In this document: positions 50,381 to 58,938 of the stretch, in pieces
How positions within the stretch are numbered: the first letter of the stretch is position 1
Layout: every line of letters begins with the position of its first letter
Assembly: GCF_014621695.1 (NCBI RefSeq)
Contig: NZ_CP061281.1
Coordinates: forward strand, 186,001 to 250,000
DNA length: 64,000 nt
Source: Streptomyces xanthii
GTDB lineage: Bacteria; Actinomycetota; Actinomycetes; Streptomycetales; Streptomycetaceae
Reading direction: 5' to 3'
The notes under the pieces: model-generated
Seen by the model: only the letters and a program-made list of their open reading frames with translations
Database searches by the model: none
Told to the model about the DNA's origin: nothing
Translations under genes and position numbers: made by a program

Positions 50381-51666
50381 GCGGTGTGCGCCTTCCGTGG
50401 GGTGTCCGTGGTCTCAAGGTCTCGTAGGACGGGTTTCGGGGTGGCCGGGGCGTGCCAGAGGTGGATCCAACCGGCGGTGAGTGCCGCCGCGCAGCCTGCC
50501 AGGGCGATGGCGCCGCCTGTTCCGATGCCTGCGGCCACCGCGCCGAAGCAGGCCGGGCCGACACCTTGCAGCGTCATGCCTCCGGCGCCCAGCAGGCCGA
50601 ACGCCTGGCCCTGGCCGTCCTGCGGCAGGGCGTCCAGGAACGGTCGTTGCAGGCCGAGGCCGTAGGCGAATCCGAAGCCGCTGAGCAGCAGCAGGCAGGA
50701 CGAGGCGCCGACTCCGGGCCCTGCGGCGAAGCCGAACAGCGGCAGTCCCATCAGCGCGGCCAGTGGAACCACCAGCCGCTCGCGGGTCGGTGGGCGCAGG
50801 AGACGGCCGACCAGCACGTCGCCGATGAGCATGCCGACCGGCAGGCAGCCCATCAGCACCGCGTACCAGCCGGGCGCGAAGTGGCGCGCGCCGGCGTAGG
50901 CGACGATCAGGCCCTCGGCGCCCGCGACGAACGCGGGCGGCAGCCACTGGCCCAGCATCAGCCGTCGTACCGTCTGTCCCCGCAGCAGCAGAGCGGCACC
51001 GTACAGGCTTGTCCGCACGGTCCCACCGTCGCCCTGCACGCTCTCGGGCGCTCCCGACCGCCGCCTCGGCAGCCGGATGCGGATGGCGAGCGCGCAGCCG
51101 AGGTGGAGGACGGCGCTCACCGCGAGCGCCCGATGCGGTCCGAGTGCCGCGACGGTCGCGCCTCCCAGCGCCAGTCCGAACAGTTGCGCGCCGGAGCCGG
51201 CGATGTTGTTCAGGGAACGGCCCAGTACGTACGCGTCGCCTTCCAGCGCCTGCGCGATCAGTCGGCTCGACGCGCCGCTGAACACCGGGGTTGCGAGGGC
51301 GACCAGCGCCACGACACCGAGGCTTGCCGAGATCGGCATCCGCACCAGGGCGAGCAGCAGGGCGGCGGCGCACGCAAAGGCGTAGCCGCCGGCGAGGAGC
51401 GCGCGGGGCGGCAGCCGGTCGGCCAGGGAACCCAGCAGCAGCGAGCCGAAGAGTTGCGGGAGGAAGCCGATACCGAAGGCCAGTGCGCTCAGCAGCGCGG
51501 AGTCGGTGGTCGCGTAGACCAGCACCGAGAACGTGGTGATCCGCAGCGCGTCCGCGGTGATCGAAACGGTACGGGTCGCGAAGAGCAGCCGGAATCGCGG
51601 CTCGGCCAGCACCTCGCGGTAGGTGGCACGGTGGTTGCCGTGTGCGGCTCCGGCGGTCGGGGTCAT
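50377..51666 (-). CDS. MFS transporter (DHA-like efflux)
   Basis: 429 residues and 12 helices. Typical MFS_3-type N-terminus YREVLAEPRFRLLFATRTVS, motif A-like LGSLADRLPPRALL. ATG 51666 is the first good start; the longer open frame enters the operator. First in an operon with the DinB protein and divergent from the ArsR-type regulator at 51756. Probably exports a toxic small molecule. Confidence 0.85.
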   Translation of the reverse strand: MTPTAGAAHGNHRATYREVLAEPRFRLLFATRTVSITADALRITTFSVLVYATTDSALLSALAFGIGFLPQLFGSLLLGSLADRLPPRALLAGGYAFACAAALLLALVRMPISASLGVVALVALATPVFSGASSRLIAQALEGDAYVLGRSLNNIAGSGAQLFGLALGGATVAALGPHRALAVSAVLHLGCALAIRIRLPRRRSGAPESVQGDGGTVRTSLYGAALLLRGQTVRRLMLGQWLPPAFVAGAEGLIVAYAGARHFAPGWYAVLMGCLPVGMLIGDVLVGRLLRPPTRERLVVPLAALMGLPLFGFAAGPGVGASSCLLLLSGFGFAYGLGLQRPFLDALPQDGQGQAFGLLGAGGMTLQGVGPACFGAVAAGIGTGGAIALAGCAAALTAGWIHLWHAPATPKPVLRDLETTDTPRKAHTA

Positions 51667-51705
51667 GGCGCCCAGCCTCGGCGGGTGCCCGCACCGCTCA
51701 CCAAT

Positions 51706-51725
51706 GATTCGTCGCTCGACGAATC
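51706..51725. promoter_or_regulatory. ArsR-type operator palindrome GATTCGTCG-CT-CGACGAATC
   Basis: Perfect 9-bp arms around CT in the 89-bp divergent region between the MFS and ArsR genes, centred 31-49 bases from each start codon. Strong candidate for autoregulation and control of the pump. Confidence 0.75.
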
Positions 51726-51755
51726 CAAACAACCGGCCCGCGCTAGCATGACCAG

Positions 51756-52733
51756 GTGCTGCGCTTCGAAGTCTCCGTCGACGACCTGCTGCGCAGCCGC
51801 TTCGCGCTGTCGCCCGCACTGGACCTCTGCCTGCTGCTGCGCTCGCTCGCGAGCCACGAACGGCCGCTCCCCCGAGCCTGGGCCGCCCGGCTCGAGCCGG
51901 CCTTCGAACGCCTTCGCCGCGAAACCGAACTCAACGCCTTCCTCGCCCTGCAGAACCCGCAGGGCGGACCCGACTTCGTCGCCCCACCCCCGCGTGGCCT
52001 CAGCCAGACCTGGGCGGACGACCTGGCCGTGATCCGAGCCACTCCGCCGGCGGCGGCCCGCCACGAGATCGCCGCCACCGCGACCGGCCCGTCCGCCCGT
52101 GATCCCCGCGTACGCGCCGTGCTGGACTCGGAGGACGTCGTCCCCAGAATCGCCGCGGCGATGGACCAGGCGTGGCACGAACTGCTCGCCGCGGACTGGC
52201 CGCAGCTGCGCGCGATCTGCGAGCGCGATGTCGTGCACCGGGTCGGGGTGATCGGCGAACGCGGCTGGGCCGCGGCCGTCGAGAGCCTGCACCCGGGCAT
52301 CGCCTGGCGCGCCGGCGGCATCGAGATCGGCTTCTTCCGCGGCGAAACCGTCCGCCTCTCCGGCGACGGACTCCTGCTCATCCCCTCGGTCTTCGTCGGG
52401 CACATCGCCGCCCACCTCGAAGACCCCTGGCCGAGAACCCTGGTCTATCGGGCCCGCGGCACCGCCGCCCTGTGGGGCGAACAGGAGGCCGCCCCGCAGC
52501 CGGACGCGCTCGCCGCCCTGGTCGGCCGGGCCCGGGCCCGGCTGCTGATGGCCCTGGACGCGCCGGCCAGCACCAGCCACCTCGCCCGAAGCCTCGCCAT
52601 GACCCCCGGCGCCGTGGGAGACCACCTCGCCATCCTACGTGGCGCGGGGCTGCTCGTCCGCGCCCGGTCCGGACGGTCCGTGCTGTACCGGCGCACCCCG
52701 CTCGGCGAGGCCCTGGTCGCCGGTTCGAGCTGA
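51756..52733 (+). CDS. ArsR/SmtB-like regulator with large N-terminal domain (DUF5937 type)
   Basis: 325 residues. The N-terminal DUF5937-type region (about 1-240) begins LRFEVSVDDLLRSRFALSPA. The helix-turn-helix is at the C-terminus (about 258-320: LLMALDAPASTSHLARSLAM, PGAVGDHLAILRGAGLLVRA, GRSVLYRRT). GTG start at 51756. Divergent from the efflux MFS, the usual target of such proteins. No cysteine metal-site pair is seen in the helix-turn-helix part, so metal sensing is unlikely. Confidence 0.85.
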   Translation: MLRFEVSVDDLLRSRFALSPALDLCLLLRSLASHERPLPRAWAARLEPAFERLRRETELNAFLALQNPQGGPDFVAPPPRGLSQTWADDLAVIRATPPAAARHEIAATATGPSARDPRVRAVLDSEDVVPRIAAAMDQAWHELLAADWPQLRAICERDVVHRVGVIGERGWAAAVESLHPGIAWRAGGIEIGFFRGETVRLSGDGLLLIPSVFVGHIAAHLEDPWPRTLVYRARGTAALWGEQEAAPQPDALAALVGRARARLLMALDAPASTSHLARSLAMTPGAVGDHLAILRGAGLLVRARSGRSVLYRRTPLGEALVAGSS

Positions 52734-52770
52734 GGGCTCGGATCGGTACGTCCTGAGGGATGCGAGGTCG

Positions 52771-53403
52771 TCAGGCGGGCCCGTAGGGGGCACTGCCGGC
52801 CTTGGTCATGAGGGCCCAGTACCGATCGCCGTAGGACCAGTGCCACCACTCGGTGGGGTAGTTGACGAACCCGGCGTCCCCCATGGCCCTGGCCAGGAGA
52901 GCGCGGTTGCGGCGTGCCCGGTCAGTCAGGCCCGGGGCGTCCATCGGGCAGTACTTCTCGTCTCCGGTGCGGTGGCCGTTCACGGCGCCGCCCATGTCCA
53001 GCTCGACGCCGTCGTCATCGACGAGCGTCAGGTCGAGGGCCGCACCGGCACAGTGGGGCGCCACCTCGACCGGGGAGACGAAGGCACTGGCCCGGCGCCG
53101 AAGCTCGGCAGCCTCGGTGATGCCGGAACCACGCAGGCGATCCTCGTAGAGCGCGAACCGCCGGGCCTGCTCGGCACTGCTGCGATGTCCTTCAACCACA
53201 AGGAATCCAATGCCGTCGGGAAGTTTCTCGGATGCCGCACAGAGCCGGTCGAGCACGCCGGCTCTGACCCGCCCGTACGCCCCTTCCTCGTCTCGCTCCC
53301 GGGGGTCGAGCGCGATCGCCGGGGCCGAGGCGATCTCCACGAGGGGCTCGCCGCAGTCCCGCACCGGGACGTCGGCCACTTGAGGGTCACTCAGCAAGAT
53401 CAT
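52771..53403 (-). CDS. D-alanyl-D-alanine dipeptidase (VanX-like, peptidase M15)
   Basis: 210 residues. Zinc site SPVEVAPHCAGAALDLT (the SxHxxGxAxD pattern: His and Asp ligands) and PTEWWHWSYGD (catalytic Glu, His ligand), with VVEGHRSS carrying the Arg. No signal peptide, as in VanX, so a cytoplasmic dipeptidase. No VanH/VanA genes are near, so a recycling role rather than glycopeptide resistance is likelier. 11 bases after the membrane protein upstream. Confidence 0.88.
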   Translation of the reverse strand: MILLSDPQVADVPVRDCGEPLVEIASAPAIALDPRERDEEGAYGRVRAGVLDRLCAASEKLPDGIGFLVVEGHRSSAEQARRFALYEDRLRGSGITEAAELRRRASAFVSPVEVAPHCAGAALDLTLVDDDGVELDMGGAVNGHRTGDEKYCPMDAPGLTDRARRNRALLARAMGDAGFVNYPTEWWHWSYGDRYWALMTKAGSAPYGPA

Positions 53404-53414
53404 GAGCCCTGAGC

Positions 53415-54035
53415 CTAGACGTCGCGCCGCCGCGTGCTGGTGGCGCGCCTGCGCCAGTACGCGAAGCAGACGGCTGCCAGCAGGGGGCCCCAGAGGATGA
53501 GTGGGGCGTAGGTGACGTTGAAGAAGGCCAGTTCCCAGCCGTGCATCGACTGCGTCGGGTAGTCGCTGGGGAGTTGCTCGCCTCGGATGGTGAGTCCGGA
53601 CAGGGAAGTGACGAAGGCGGTGGTCCACAGAACCGTCAGGATCGTGGCGCCGAGGGCGGCGGGCACGACGGCCGCGAGCGGCGGCACTCTGCGGCCGCCC
53701 AGCAGCGGGATCCAGCGCGGGAGCACCTCTCCCCACACGGCGACCAGCCCGACGGCGGTGAAGGCCAGCAGTTCGGAGAGGACGGACAGGGCGACGATGT
53801 ACACCGGTCCCGGGAGCCACGACGGGAGTTGGCCCGCGCCGTGGGGGCCGTCGTCCCCGACGTGGAAGACGACGGTCATGATCCGCCACACGCCGGAGGG
53901 AAGCACGGTGAAGGGGATCGCGTAGGCGGCGAACCGGGCCCACCGCGGGACGCCGGGCACCGGAGCGTGCGCGCGCTTCCAGGCGGCGCGCACGCCCTTC
54001 GCCGGCGTGGGTGCGGTGATGTGGTGGGCGGTCAT
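53415..54035 (-). CDS. Four-helix membrane protein of unknown function
   Basis: 206 residues. Helices near 32-54 (FAAYAIPFTVLPSGVWRIMT), 77-100, 118-140 and 166-190, with a basic C-terminus ending RRRATSTRRRDV. ATG 54035 follows AGGAGC. Small families of this kind are common next to peptidases and in Streptomyces, but I do not recognise it. It probably shares a transcript with the dipeptidase. Confidence 0.7.
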   Translation of the reverse strand: MTAHHITAPTPAKGVRAAWKRAHAPVPGVPRWARFAAYAIPFTVLPSGVWRIMTVVFHVGDDGPHGAGQLPSWLPGPVYIVALSVLSELLAFTAVGLVAVWGEVLPRWIPLLGGRRVPPLAAVVPAALGATILTVLWTTAFVTSLSGLTIRGEQLPSDYPTQSMHGWELAFFNVTYAPLILWGPLLAAVCFAYWRRRATSTRRRDV

Positions 54036-54291
54036 ACGTTGCTCCTGAGGCCGTTGGATGTCGCTCGGTCGAACGGTCTCAACGGTCACAGCCGGCGCCG
54101 GTCGATACGTCGGCCACCGGGTTGAACCAGGTCGGCTCCATGGGGGAAGGCATCACCGACGGCATGAGCCCAGAGGATGATCGTCCGGCGGCGAGGCGAG
54201 GCAGGTCACCCGAACCACGCCTGCCGACGACCGGCGCCTGCACGCGGTCGTCGGCAGTTCGTCGGCAGACCCGAGGCTGCCTGCCTCGGGG

Positions 54292-54804
54292 TTACACGCC
54301 GGTGGCGCCGTCGACGCGCTCGCGGACGAGGTCCGCGTGCCCGTTGTGGCGGGCGTACTCCTCGATCATGTGGACGTAGATCCACCGGAGGTTGACGTCC
54401 TGGTCCATGAAGCGGCCGGTGTCCGTCAGGGCGCGGTCGGCGCAGTGTTCACGGGCATGGGTGATCTCTGCCTGCCAGGTGGTGAGCGCGTCGTGCAGGG
54501 TGGCGTCGTCGGCCACGTCGAAGCCGCCGTCGGGGGCGGAGGGATCGGCCTCGGGGTCGTGGATGGGCGGGGCCTGCTCCCCCGCGAACACCCGGCGGAA
54601 CCAGTTCCGCTCGACCTCGGCCATGTGCTGGACCAGGCCGATCAGCGTGAAGCCGGACGGCGGCACGGACGCGGTGGCGGCCTGCTTGTCGTCCAGGCCC
54701 TCGCACTTCATGGCGAGCGTGGTGCGGTGGAAGTCGAGCCAGCTTTCGAGCGTGGTGCGCTCGTCCGCGTTCAGGGGCGGGATGGATCGTTCGATGGCGC
54801 TCAT
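54292..54804 (-). CDS. DinB-family protein (DUF664)
   Basis: 170 residues. [20 protein letters not shown] gives the first His, and [20 protein letters not shown] gives the conserved HxxxH-type ligands. Similar to but not a close duplicate of the DinB protein at 49796-50380. Monocistronic; the 256 bases behind it show no gene. Confidence 0.88.
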   Translation of the reverse strand: MSAIERSIPPLNADERTTLESWLDFHRTTLAMKCEGLDDKQAATASVPPSGFTLIGLVQHMAEVERNWFRRVFAGEQAPPIHDPEADPSAPDGGFDVADDATLHDALTTWQAEITHAREHCADRALTDTGRFMDQDVNLRWIYVHMIEEYARHNGHADLVRERVDGATGV

Positions 54805-54848
54805 CGGTCGATTATCGCCAGTACTGGACGGGGGGCGGCGCGGGTGTG

Positions 54849-54878
54849 GTGGCCCGGCAGGGTGTGGTGCCGGGCCAC
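54849..54878. terminator. Perfect 10-bp hairpin downstream of the cupin gene
   Basis: GTGGCCCGGC (54849-54858) pairs with GCCGGGCCAC (54869-54878) around a 10-base loop, 35 bases past the stop of the MFS-cupin operon on the minus strand and 45 upstream of the DinB start. Confidence 0.65.
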
Positions 54879-54887
54879 CGTCGGCCG

Positions 54888-54915
54888 GTCGCCGTCATTC
54901 AGTCGCCGTCATTCA
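54888..54915. repeat. 14-bp tandem duplication over the cupin stop codon
   Basis: GTCGCCGTCATTCA occurs twice in direct succession; the second copy ends with the TGA of the cupin gene on the minus strand and the first reproduces the stop just after it. A recent slippage duplication. Confidence 0.85.
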
Positions 54916-55308
54916 GCGGCTGTCGTTGCGCTTCTCGAGGCGGGTTCCCTCGCGGAGGGTGATCGACATCAGGTCGCTGGGGGCGTCCAGTTGCAGGCGG
55001 TGCCAGCGGCCGCGGGGCACGATCACGGCGGTGCCGGCCTGCAACCGCACCATGTCCTCGGCCTCGCCGGGGGTTTCGGGGCGGAGGTAGAGGCGGACGC
55101 CGCCGGTGAGGCAGCACACCGCTTCCTCCGCCTGCGGGTGCATCTCCCAGTGGTCGGCGTGGACGTCGGCGTCGGTCTCCACGTGGAACGTGGCGATCTG
55201 CCAGGCATCGGAGTCGCTGCTCGCCATCCGGCGTTCGGCAGCGCGGACTTCGCCGTCGGGGCGGAAGTGCAGGGCCGAGGCGAACAGGTCGATCGCGGTG
55301 GTCGTCAT
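54913..55308 (-). CDS. Cupin-fold protein
   Basis: 131 residues, one cupin barrel. Motif 1 is HADHWEMHPQAEEAV with metal ligands H, H, E, and motif 2 PRGRWHRLQL provides the last His. Small single-domain cupins bind a metal and a small ligand. ATG 55308 overlaps the MFS stop by 4 bases, so it belongs to the TetR-controlled operon and may act on the exported compound. Confidence 0.85.
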   Translation of the reverse strand: MTTTAIDLFASALHFRPDGEVRAAERRMASSDSDAWQIATFHVETDADVHADHWEMHPQAEEAVCCLTGGVRLYLRPETPGEAEDMVRLQAGTAVIVPRGRWHRLQLDAPSDLMSITLREGTRLEKRNDSR

Positions 55309-56768
55309 GACGGAGTGCCTTCCATCTGATTCTGGGCGGGGGCGGAGGACTGCGGTACGGGGGTGGCCGCCCTGCGGCCTGGCAGTACGGCGACGGCCAC
55401 GACCGCCGCGAGGACGAACACGGCCGCGGCGAGGGCCAGGCCGAGGGCGTAGCCGTCGTTGAGTGCGGCGGGGCCGGAGGCAGTGCCGGTGCGATGTGCG
55501 GCGACGGTGGCGAGGGCGGCCAGACCGATGGAGCCGCCGAGTTGGCGGGAGCTGTTCATGAGGCCGGAGGCCGTTCCGGCTTCGCGCCGCGCGATGCCGG
55601 TGGTCGCCGCGGCGGCGACGGGCGCGAGGACGAGTCCCGCGCCGACGCTGGTGACGAGGGAGGGGCCGAGCACGTCGGTCAGGAAGCTGCCGTCGGGGCT
55701 GATGAGGGCGAACCAGGCCAGGCCGGACGCGGCGAGCAGGGCGCCGGGCACGAGGGACGCGCGCGGGCTGCGGGTGGCGGTGAGGCGGGTGGCGAGCACG
55801 GTTCCCGCGATGAGGCCCAGGGAGAAGGGCAGGAACGCGGTACCGGTCGCGGCGGCGCTCATGCCCAGGACCTGCTGCATGTAGAGGGACACGAAGTAGA
55901 ACGCCGTGAACTGTCCGGCGGCGGCCAGGAATACGAGCACGTTCGCGCCGGCGACCCAGCGGCTGCGGAGCAGGCCCAGGCGCAGCAGGGGTGTGGTGGT
56001 CCGCGACTCGACGAGGACGAACGCGGCGAGCAGTACGGTCGCGGCGGCGAGGGTGGCCCAGGTGGTCGGGGAGGTCCAGCCGAGGGCGTCGGTGCGGACG
56101 ACCCCGAGGACCAGCAGCCCGACGCCGCCTGTCGCGAGGACCGCACCCGGTACGTCGAGCCTCTCACGTCGGTCGGCGCGCTCCGCGTCGGCGGGCACGG
56201 CGGCGAGCGCGAGCGCGAGGGCCACGGCGACGATGGGCAGGTTGATCAGCATGACCCAGCGCCAGCCCGCGTACTCGGTCAGCAGTCCGCCGGCCAGTAC
56301 GCCCAGTGCTCCGCCCGCGGCGTTCACCGCGCTCCACACTCCCAACGCCCTGACGCGGCGGGGACCTTCGGGGAAGGTCGTGGTGAGCATCGCGAGCGCG
56401 GCCGGTGCGGCTGCGGCAGCGCCGACGCCCTGCCCTGCGCGTGCGGCGATCAGCTGCCAGGGTGCGTGGGCGAGCCCGCCCGCGAGCGAGCACAGGGCGA
56501 AGACGCTGAGCCCGAGGACGAACATCCGGCGCCTGCCGTACAGGTCGCAGGCCCGGCCGCCCAGCAGCAGGAGTCCGCCGAAGGTGAGGGCGTACGCGTG
56601 CACGACCCACGACAGGTTCAGCGGCTCGAAGTCAAGTGCCGTCCGGATCGCGGGTAAGGCGACGTTGACCACCGACATGTCCAGGGCGACGACGAACTGG
56701 GCGACGGCAGCGGCCGCCAGCACCGCTCCGGGTCTCTCCCGAGAGTTTCTATACATGTATAGAAACAT
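55305..56768 (-). CDS. MFS multidrug efflux transporter (DHA2, 14 TM)
   Basis: 487 residues. 14 helices; the DHA2 mark ALDMSVVNVALPAI in helix 1, motif A LGGRACDLYGRRRMF and the helix-5 motif VWSAVNAAGGALGVLAGG. ATG 56768 has GGGAGAA 10 bases upstream. The first residues MFLYMYRN are encoded by the operator palindrome itself, so the true start may be a later GTG (AVLAAAAV). Divergent TetR regulator; the cupin gene follows. Confidence 0.88.
   Translation of the reverse strand: MFLYMYRNSRERPGAVLAAAAVAQFVVALDMSVVNVALPAIRTALDFEPLNLSWVVHAYALTFGGLLLLGGRACDLYGRRRMFVLGLSVFALCSLAGGLAHAPWQLIAARAGQGVGAAAAAPAALAMLTTTFPEGPRRVRALGVWSAVNAAGGALGVLAGGLLTEYAGWRWVMLINLPIVAVALALALAAVPADAERADRRERLDVPGAVLATGGVGLLVLGVVRTDALGWTSPTTWATLAAATVLLAAFVLVESRTTTPLLRLGLLRSRWVAGANVLVFLAAAGQFTAFYFVSLYMQQVLGMSAAATGTAFLPFSLGLIAGTVLATRLTATRSPRASLVPGALLAASGLAWFALISPDGSFLTDVLGPSLVTSVGAGLVLAPVAAAATTGIARREAGTASGLMNSSRQLGGSIGLAALATVAAHRTGTASGPAALNDGYALGLALAAAVFVLAAVVAVAVLPGRRAATPVPQSSAPAQNQMEGTPS
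56745..56766. promoter_or_regulatory. 22-bp perfect palindrome, TetR-type operator
   Basis: GTTTCTATACATGTATAGAAAC is symmetrical over all 22 bases, in the MFS/TetR divergent region, overlapping the annotated MFS start codon. AT-rich in a 70% GC context, so it stands out strongly. Confidence 0.8.
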
Positions 56769-56814
56769 AGCGCCGAGGTTCTCCCTTGTCGACGCCTGAG
56801 GAATGATGGGGGGC

Positions 56815-57489
56815 ATGTCGCAACCGTCCGCACCGCGCAGAACCCCTGGCCGACCTCCCCGTATCTCCCGCGAGGAGATCATCCGGACAGCACGCCGGAT
56901 CGTGGACGAGGAGGGCGTCGCGAAGCTGACCATGCGGCGGCTCGCCTCGGAGGTCGGCAGTACCCCGATGGCCCTCTACCACCACGTCCGCGACAAGGAG
57001 GAACTCCTCGTCCTCCTTCTGGACGACTACGCCACCCGGACCCTGCGCCGGCCGGAACTGCCCGCCGACCCCCGCGAGCGGGCCGTCGCGGCCGCCACCG
57101 CGATCCACGAGGCGCTGGCCGCCTGCCCCTGGATCGTGGAGGTGCTGACCGCCGACGACCTCATGTCCACGAGCGCGCTGTGGTTCGTCGAGCAGATCGT
57201 CGACGGCCTGGCCGAAGCCGGCCTCTCCCCCGAGCGGGCCGTGCACGGCTACCGCGCGATCTGGTACTACACCGCCGGGGAGATCGTGGTCCGCACGACA
57301 GCGGCCCGACGCCGCACGGATGACGACCGCGCGACCTACCGGGAGCAGGTCTTCGCCGGCCTCGACGCGGACGAACTCCCGCGTCTGGCGCAGGTGGCGG
57401 ACCGCTGGGCACCACTGACCGCCACGGACACCTACCAGGACGGCCTCAGGGCCCTGGTGCACGGCCTCCTCGCCGCCCGACCCGCGTGA
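56815..57489 (+). CDS. TetR-family repressor of the DHA2 pump
   Basis: 224 residues. The helix-turn-helix at about 16-62 (ISREEIIRTARRIVDEEGVA, MRRLASEVGSTPMALYHHVR) is followed by a TetR_C-type ligand domain with WYYTAGEI. Start ATG 56815; ATGs at 56803/56806 are in frame with weaker spacing. Divergent from the efflux gene with the palindrome between, so it almost certainly represses it. Confidence 0.9.
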   Translation: MSQPSAPRRTPGRPPRISREEIIRTARRIVDEEGVAKLTMRRLASEVGSTPMALYHHVRDKEELLVLLLDDYATRTLRRPELPADPRERAVAAATAIHEALAACPWIVEVLTADDLMSTSALWFVEQIVDGLAEAGLSPERAVHGYRAIWYYTAGEIVVRTTAARRRTDDDRATYREQVFAGLDADELPRLAQVADRWAPLTATDTYQDGLRALVHGLLAARPA

Positions 57490-57531
57490 GCCAACGGCCG
57501 CCGCTTCACGTCCGATTCGTCCTCGGCACGG

Positions 57532-57966
57532 CTAATTTGCGGCGCCCCGCGGGTGCTGAGCCGCACTGATGGCGACAAGCTCGACCTCGAAGCCGTCGAC
57601 GTTCTCCAGGTAGGCGGCGTAGTGCTGCGTGCCGCCGGCATGCGGGTGAAGCTCGGGGAACATCAGGGTCCAGCCGTTGCGGGACGCGTCGGCGGCCAAC
57701 TCCTCGACGCCTGCCGAGTCCTTGACATGGAAGGCCAGATGATTCAGCCCGGGCCGACGCCGGTCGTACTCGTCCGCGGTGAGGCCCGGGGACTGTTCCA
57801 GGACGACGTAGGTCGGCCCCAGCGACCAGCTGCGGCCGGTGTCCCAGCTCTGCGAGACCGCGTAGCCCAGCGCCTGGAACAACCACCCCAGTGAGGCAAG
57901 GGCACGGTCGAGATCGGGAACCCAGATCTCGACGTGATGCAGCGCGCCATGACTCGGCCGGTTCAC
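57532..57966 (-). CDS. VOC (glyoxalase/bleomycin-resistance) family protein
   Basis: 144 residues, two VOC half-domains: HHVEIWVPDLDRALASLGWL with the first metal His, GLNHLAFHVKDSAGVEELAA with the second and DGFEVELVAI with the Glu. Fits metal-dependent enzymes of the glyoxalase I/dioxygenase fold or drug-binding proteins. Monocistronic. Confidence 0.85.
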   Translation of the reverse strand: MNRPSHGALHHVEIWVPDLDRALASLGWLFQALGYAVSQSWDTGRSWSLGPTYVVLEQSPGLTADEYDRRRPGLNHLAFHVKDSAGVEELAADASRNGWTLMFPELHPHAGGTQHYAAYLENVDGFEVELVAISAAQHPRGAAN

Positions 57967-58030
57967 GCAGCTGGGCTCCTCCCGCTTGTTCGGGCCCGGT
58001 TCTCGAGCCGGGCGCCGGAACGGAACATCG

Positions 58031-58050
58031 CGGCGGTGACACTACCGCCG
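58031..58050. promoter_or_regulatory. Hairpin CGGCGGT-N6-ACCGCCG
   Basis: Perfect 7-bp arms in the 213-bp divergent region between the VOC and DUF5958 genes. Could be an operator or a transcript hairpin; no adjacent regulator gene is known. Confidence 0.35.
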
Positions 58051-58180
58051 ATGAAGTCTCTCGCTCATCCGGTGGCGGACGCTCAGCCCTGAAGACTTCG
58101 CGTTTCGGATTGCGGTCGCGGGTGCCCCGATGCCCGTGAGACAACATCCGTCCGTCGAGGCGTCGTGGAATCATGGGCAG

Positions 58181-58603
58181 ATGTTCGGGACCGGCAGCCA
58201 TGAGGATGAGCGAGCGCTTCGGTGCGAAACCGAGCGGGTTGTCAACGAAGTCGCGCAAGAGATCCGTACGTTGGACGAGGGAACATCCTGGTTCTCCGCC
58301 TTGTCTCCGGTGGGACGGCGGGCTGTACTGCAAGAGGTCGCCGGGTACGCGATGCAGGCGCACATCACTGCGGCCGACGGGCGTGAAGGCGTTGCCCGAT
58401 CCGGTGTGAAGGCCACGGCCAACCCTTCGGTGATGATTTCCATGGAACCGCCCCGCTACGGGTTCGCAGGCCTCCCAGCCGACGAACACGTCAAAGCGTT
58501 CCGTATTCTCGTCTCGGCGTTCTCGGTCGCGGACACCCGCCGCAGGCAGAAATATTGCCGAGGCGTTTGCGGACACGACTGGCACAACTTGCCTCCCCGG
58601 TGA
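58181..58603 (+). CDS. DUF5958-family protein
   Basis: 140 residues. VNEVAQEIRTLDEGTSWFSA, AGYAMQAHITAADGREGVAR and SAFSVADTRRRQKYCRGVCG followed by HDWHNL match the DUF5958 family, abundant in Streptomyces. The C-x3-C-x2-(D)WH end is its hallmark and might bind zinc. ATG 58181 gives the usual family N-terminus; ATG 58130 would add 17 residues. Function unknown. Confidence 0.8.
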   Translation: MFGTGSHEDERALRCETERVVNEVAQEIRTLDEGTSWFSALSPVGRRAVLQEVAGYAMQAHITAADGREGVARSGVKATANPSVMISMEPPRYGFAGLPADEHVKAFRILVSAFSVADTRRRQKYCRGVCGHDWHNLPPR

Positions 58604-58661
58604 AGGGCCGTGGGGACGCGCGGCAATCGACTGTCGGAGGCTCGGAGAGGAATCGGGAGCA

Positions 58662-58913
58662 GTGAGTCGATATTTCTCGCTGGTCTGTGATGATCCGTCT
58701 TGCGACGTGATTCTGACGGACTCCGGTCCTGAGCCGATCGATGTCGTGAAACTGCTGCACAGGCGCACGGGGCTGAGCCTCTGGGGCGCCAAGTCGCTCG
58801 TCAGCCGACTTCCCGCGACCCTGGTCAGCAACGTGTCCGTGGAAGTCGCCGACGATCTGGTGAATGAGCTCCGTACGGTCGGCGCTTGTGCGCACGCCGA
58901 AGTGCTGCCGTAG
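58662..58913 (+). CDS. Small protein with ribosomal L7/L12 C-terminal-domain fold
   Basis: 83 residues. PEPIDVVKLLHRRTGLSLWG, AKSLVSRLPATL and DDLVNELRTVGACAHAEVLP reproduce the helix-strand order and AK-LV signature of the L7/L12 C-terminal domain, without its dimerisation domain and hinge. GTG start. Such stand-alone domains occur in Streptomyces. A role at the GTPase centre of the ribosome is possible but unproven. Confidence 0.7.
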   Translation: MSRYFSLVCDDPSCDVILTDSGPEPIDVVKLLHRRTGLSLWGAKSLVSRLPATLVSNVSVEVADDLVNELRTVGACAHAEVLP

Positions 58914-58938
58914 AGGAAGGGCTGTTGGGGGCGTGGGA

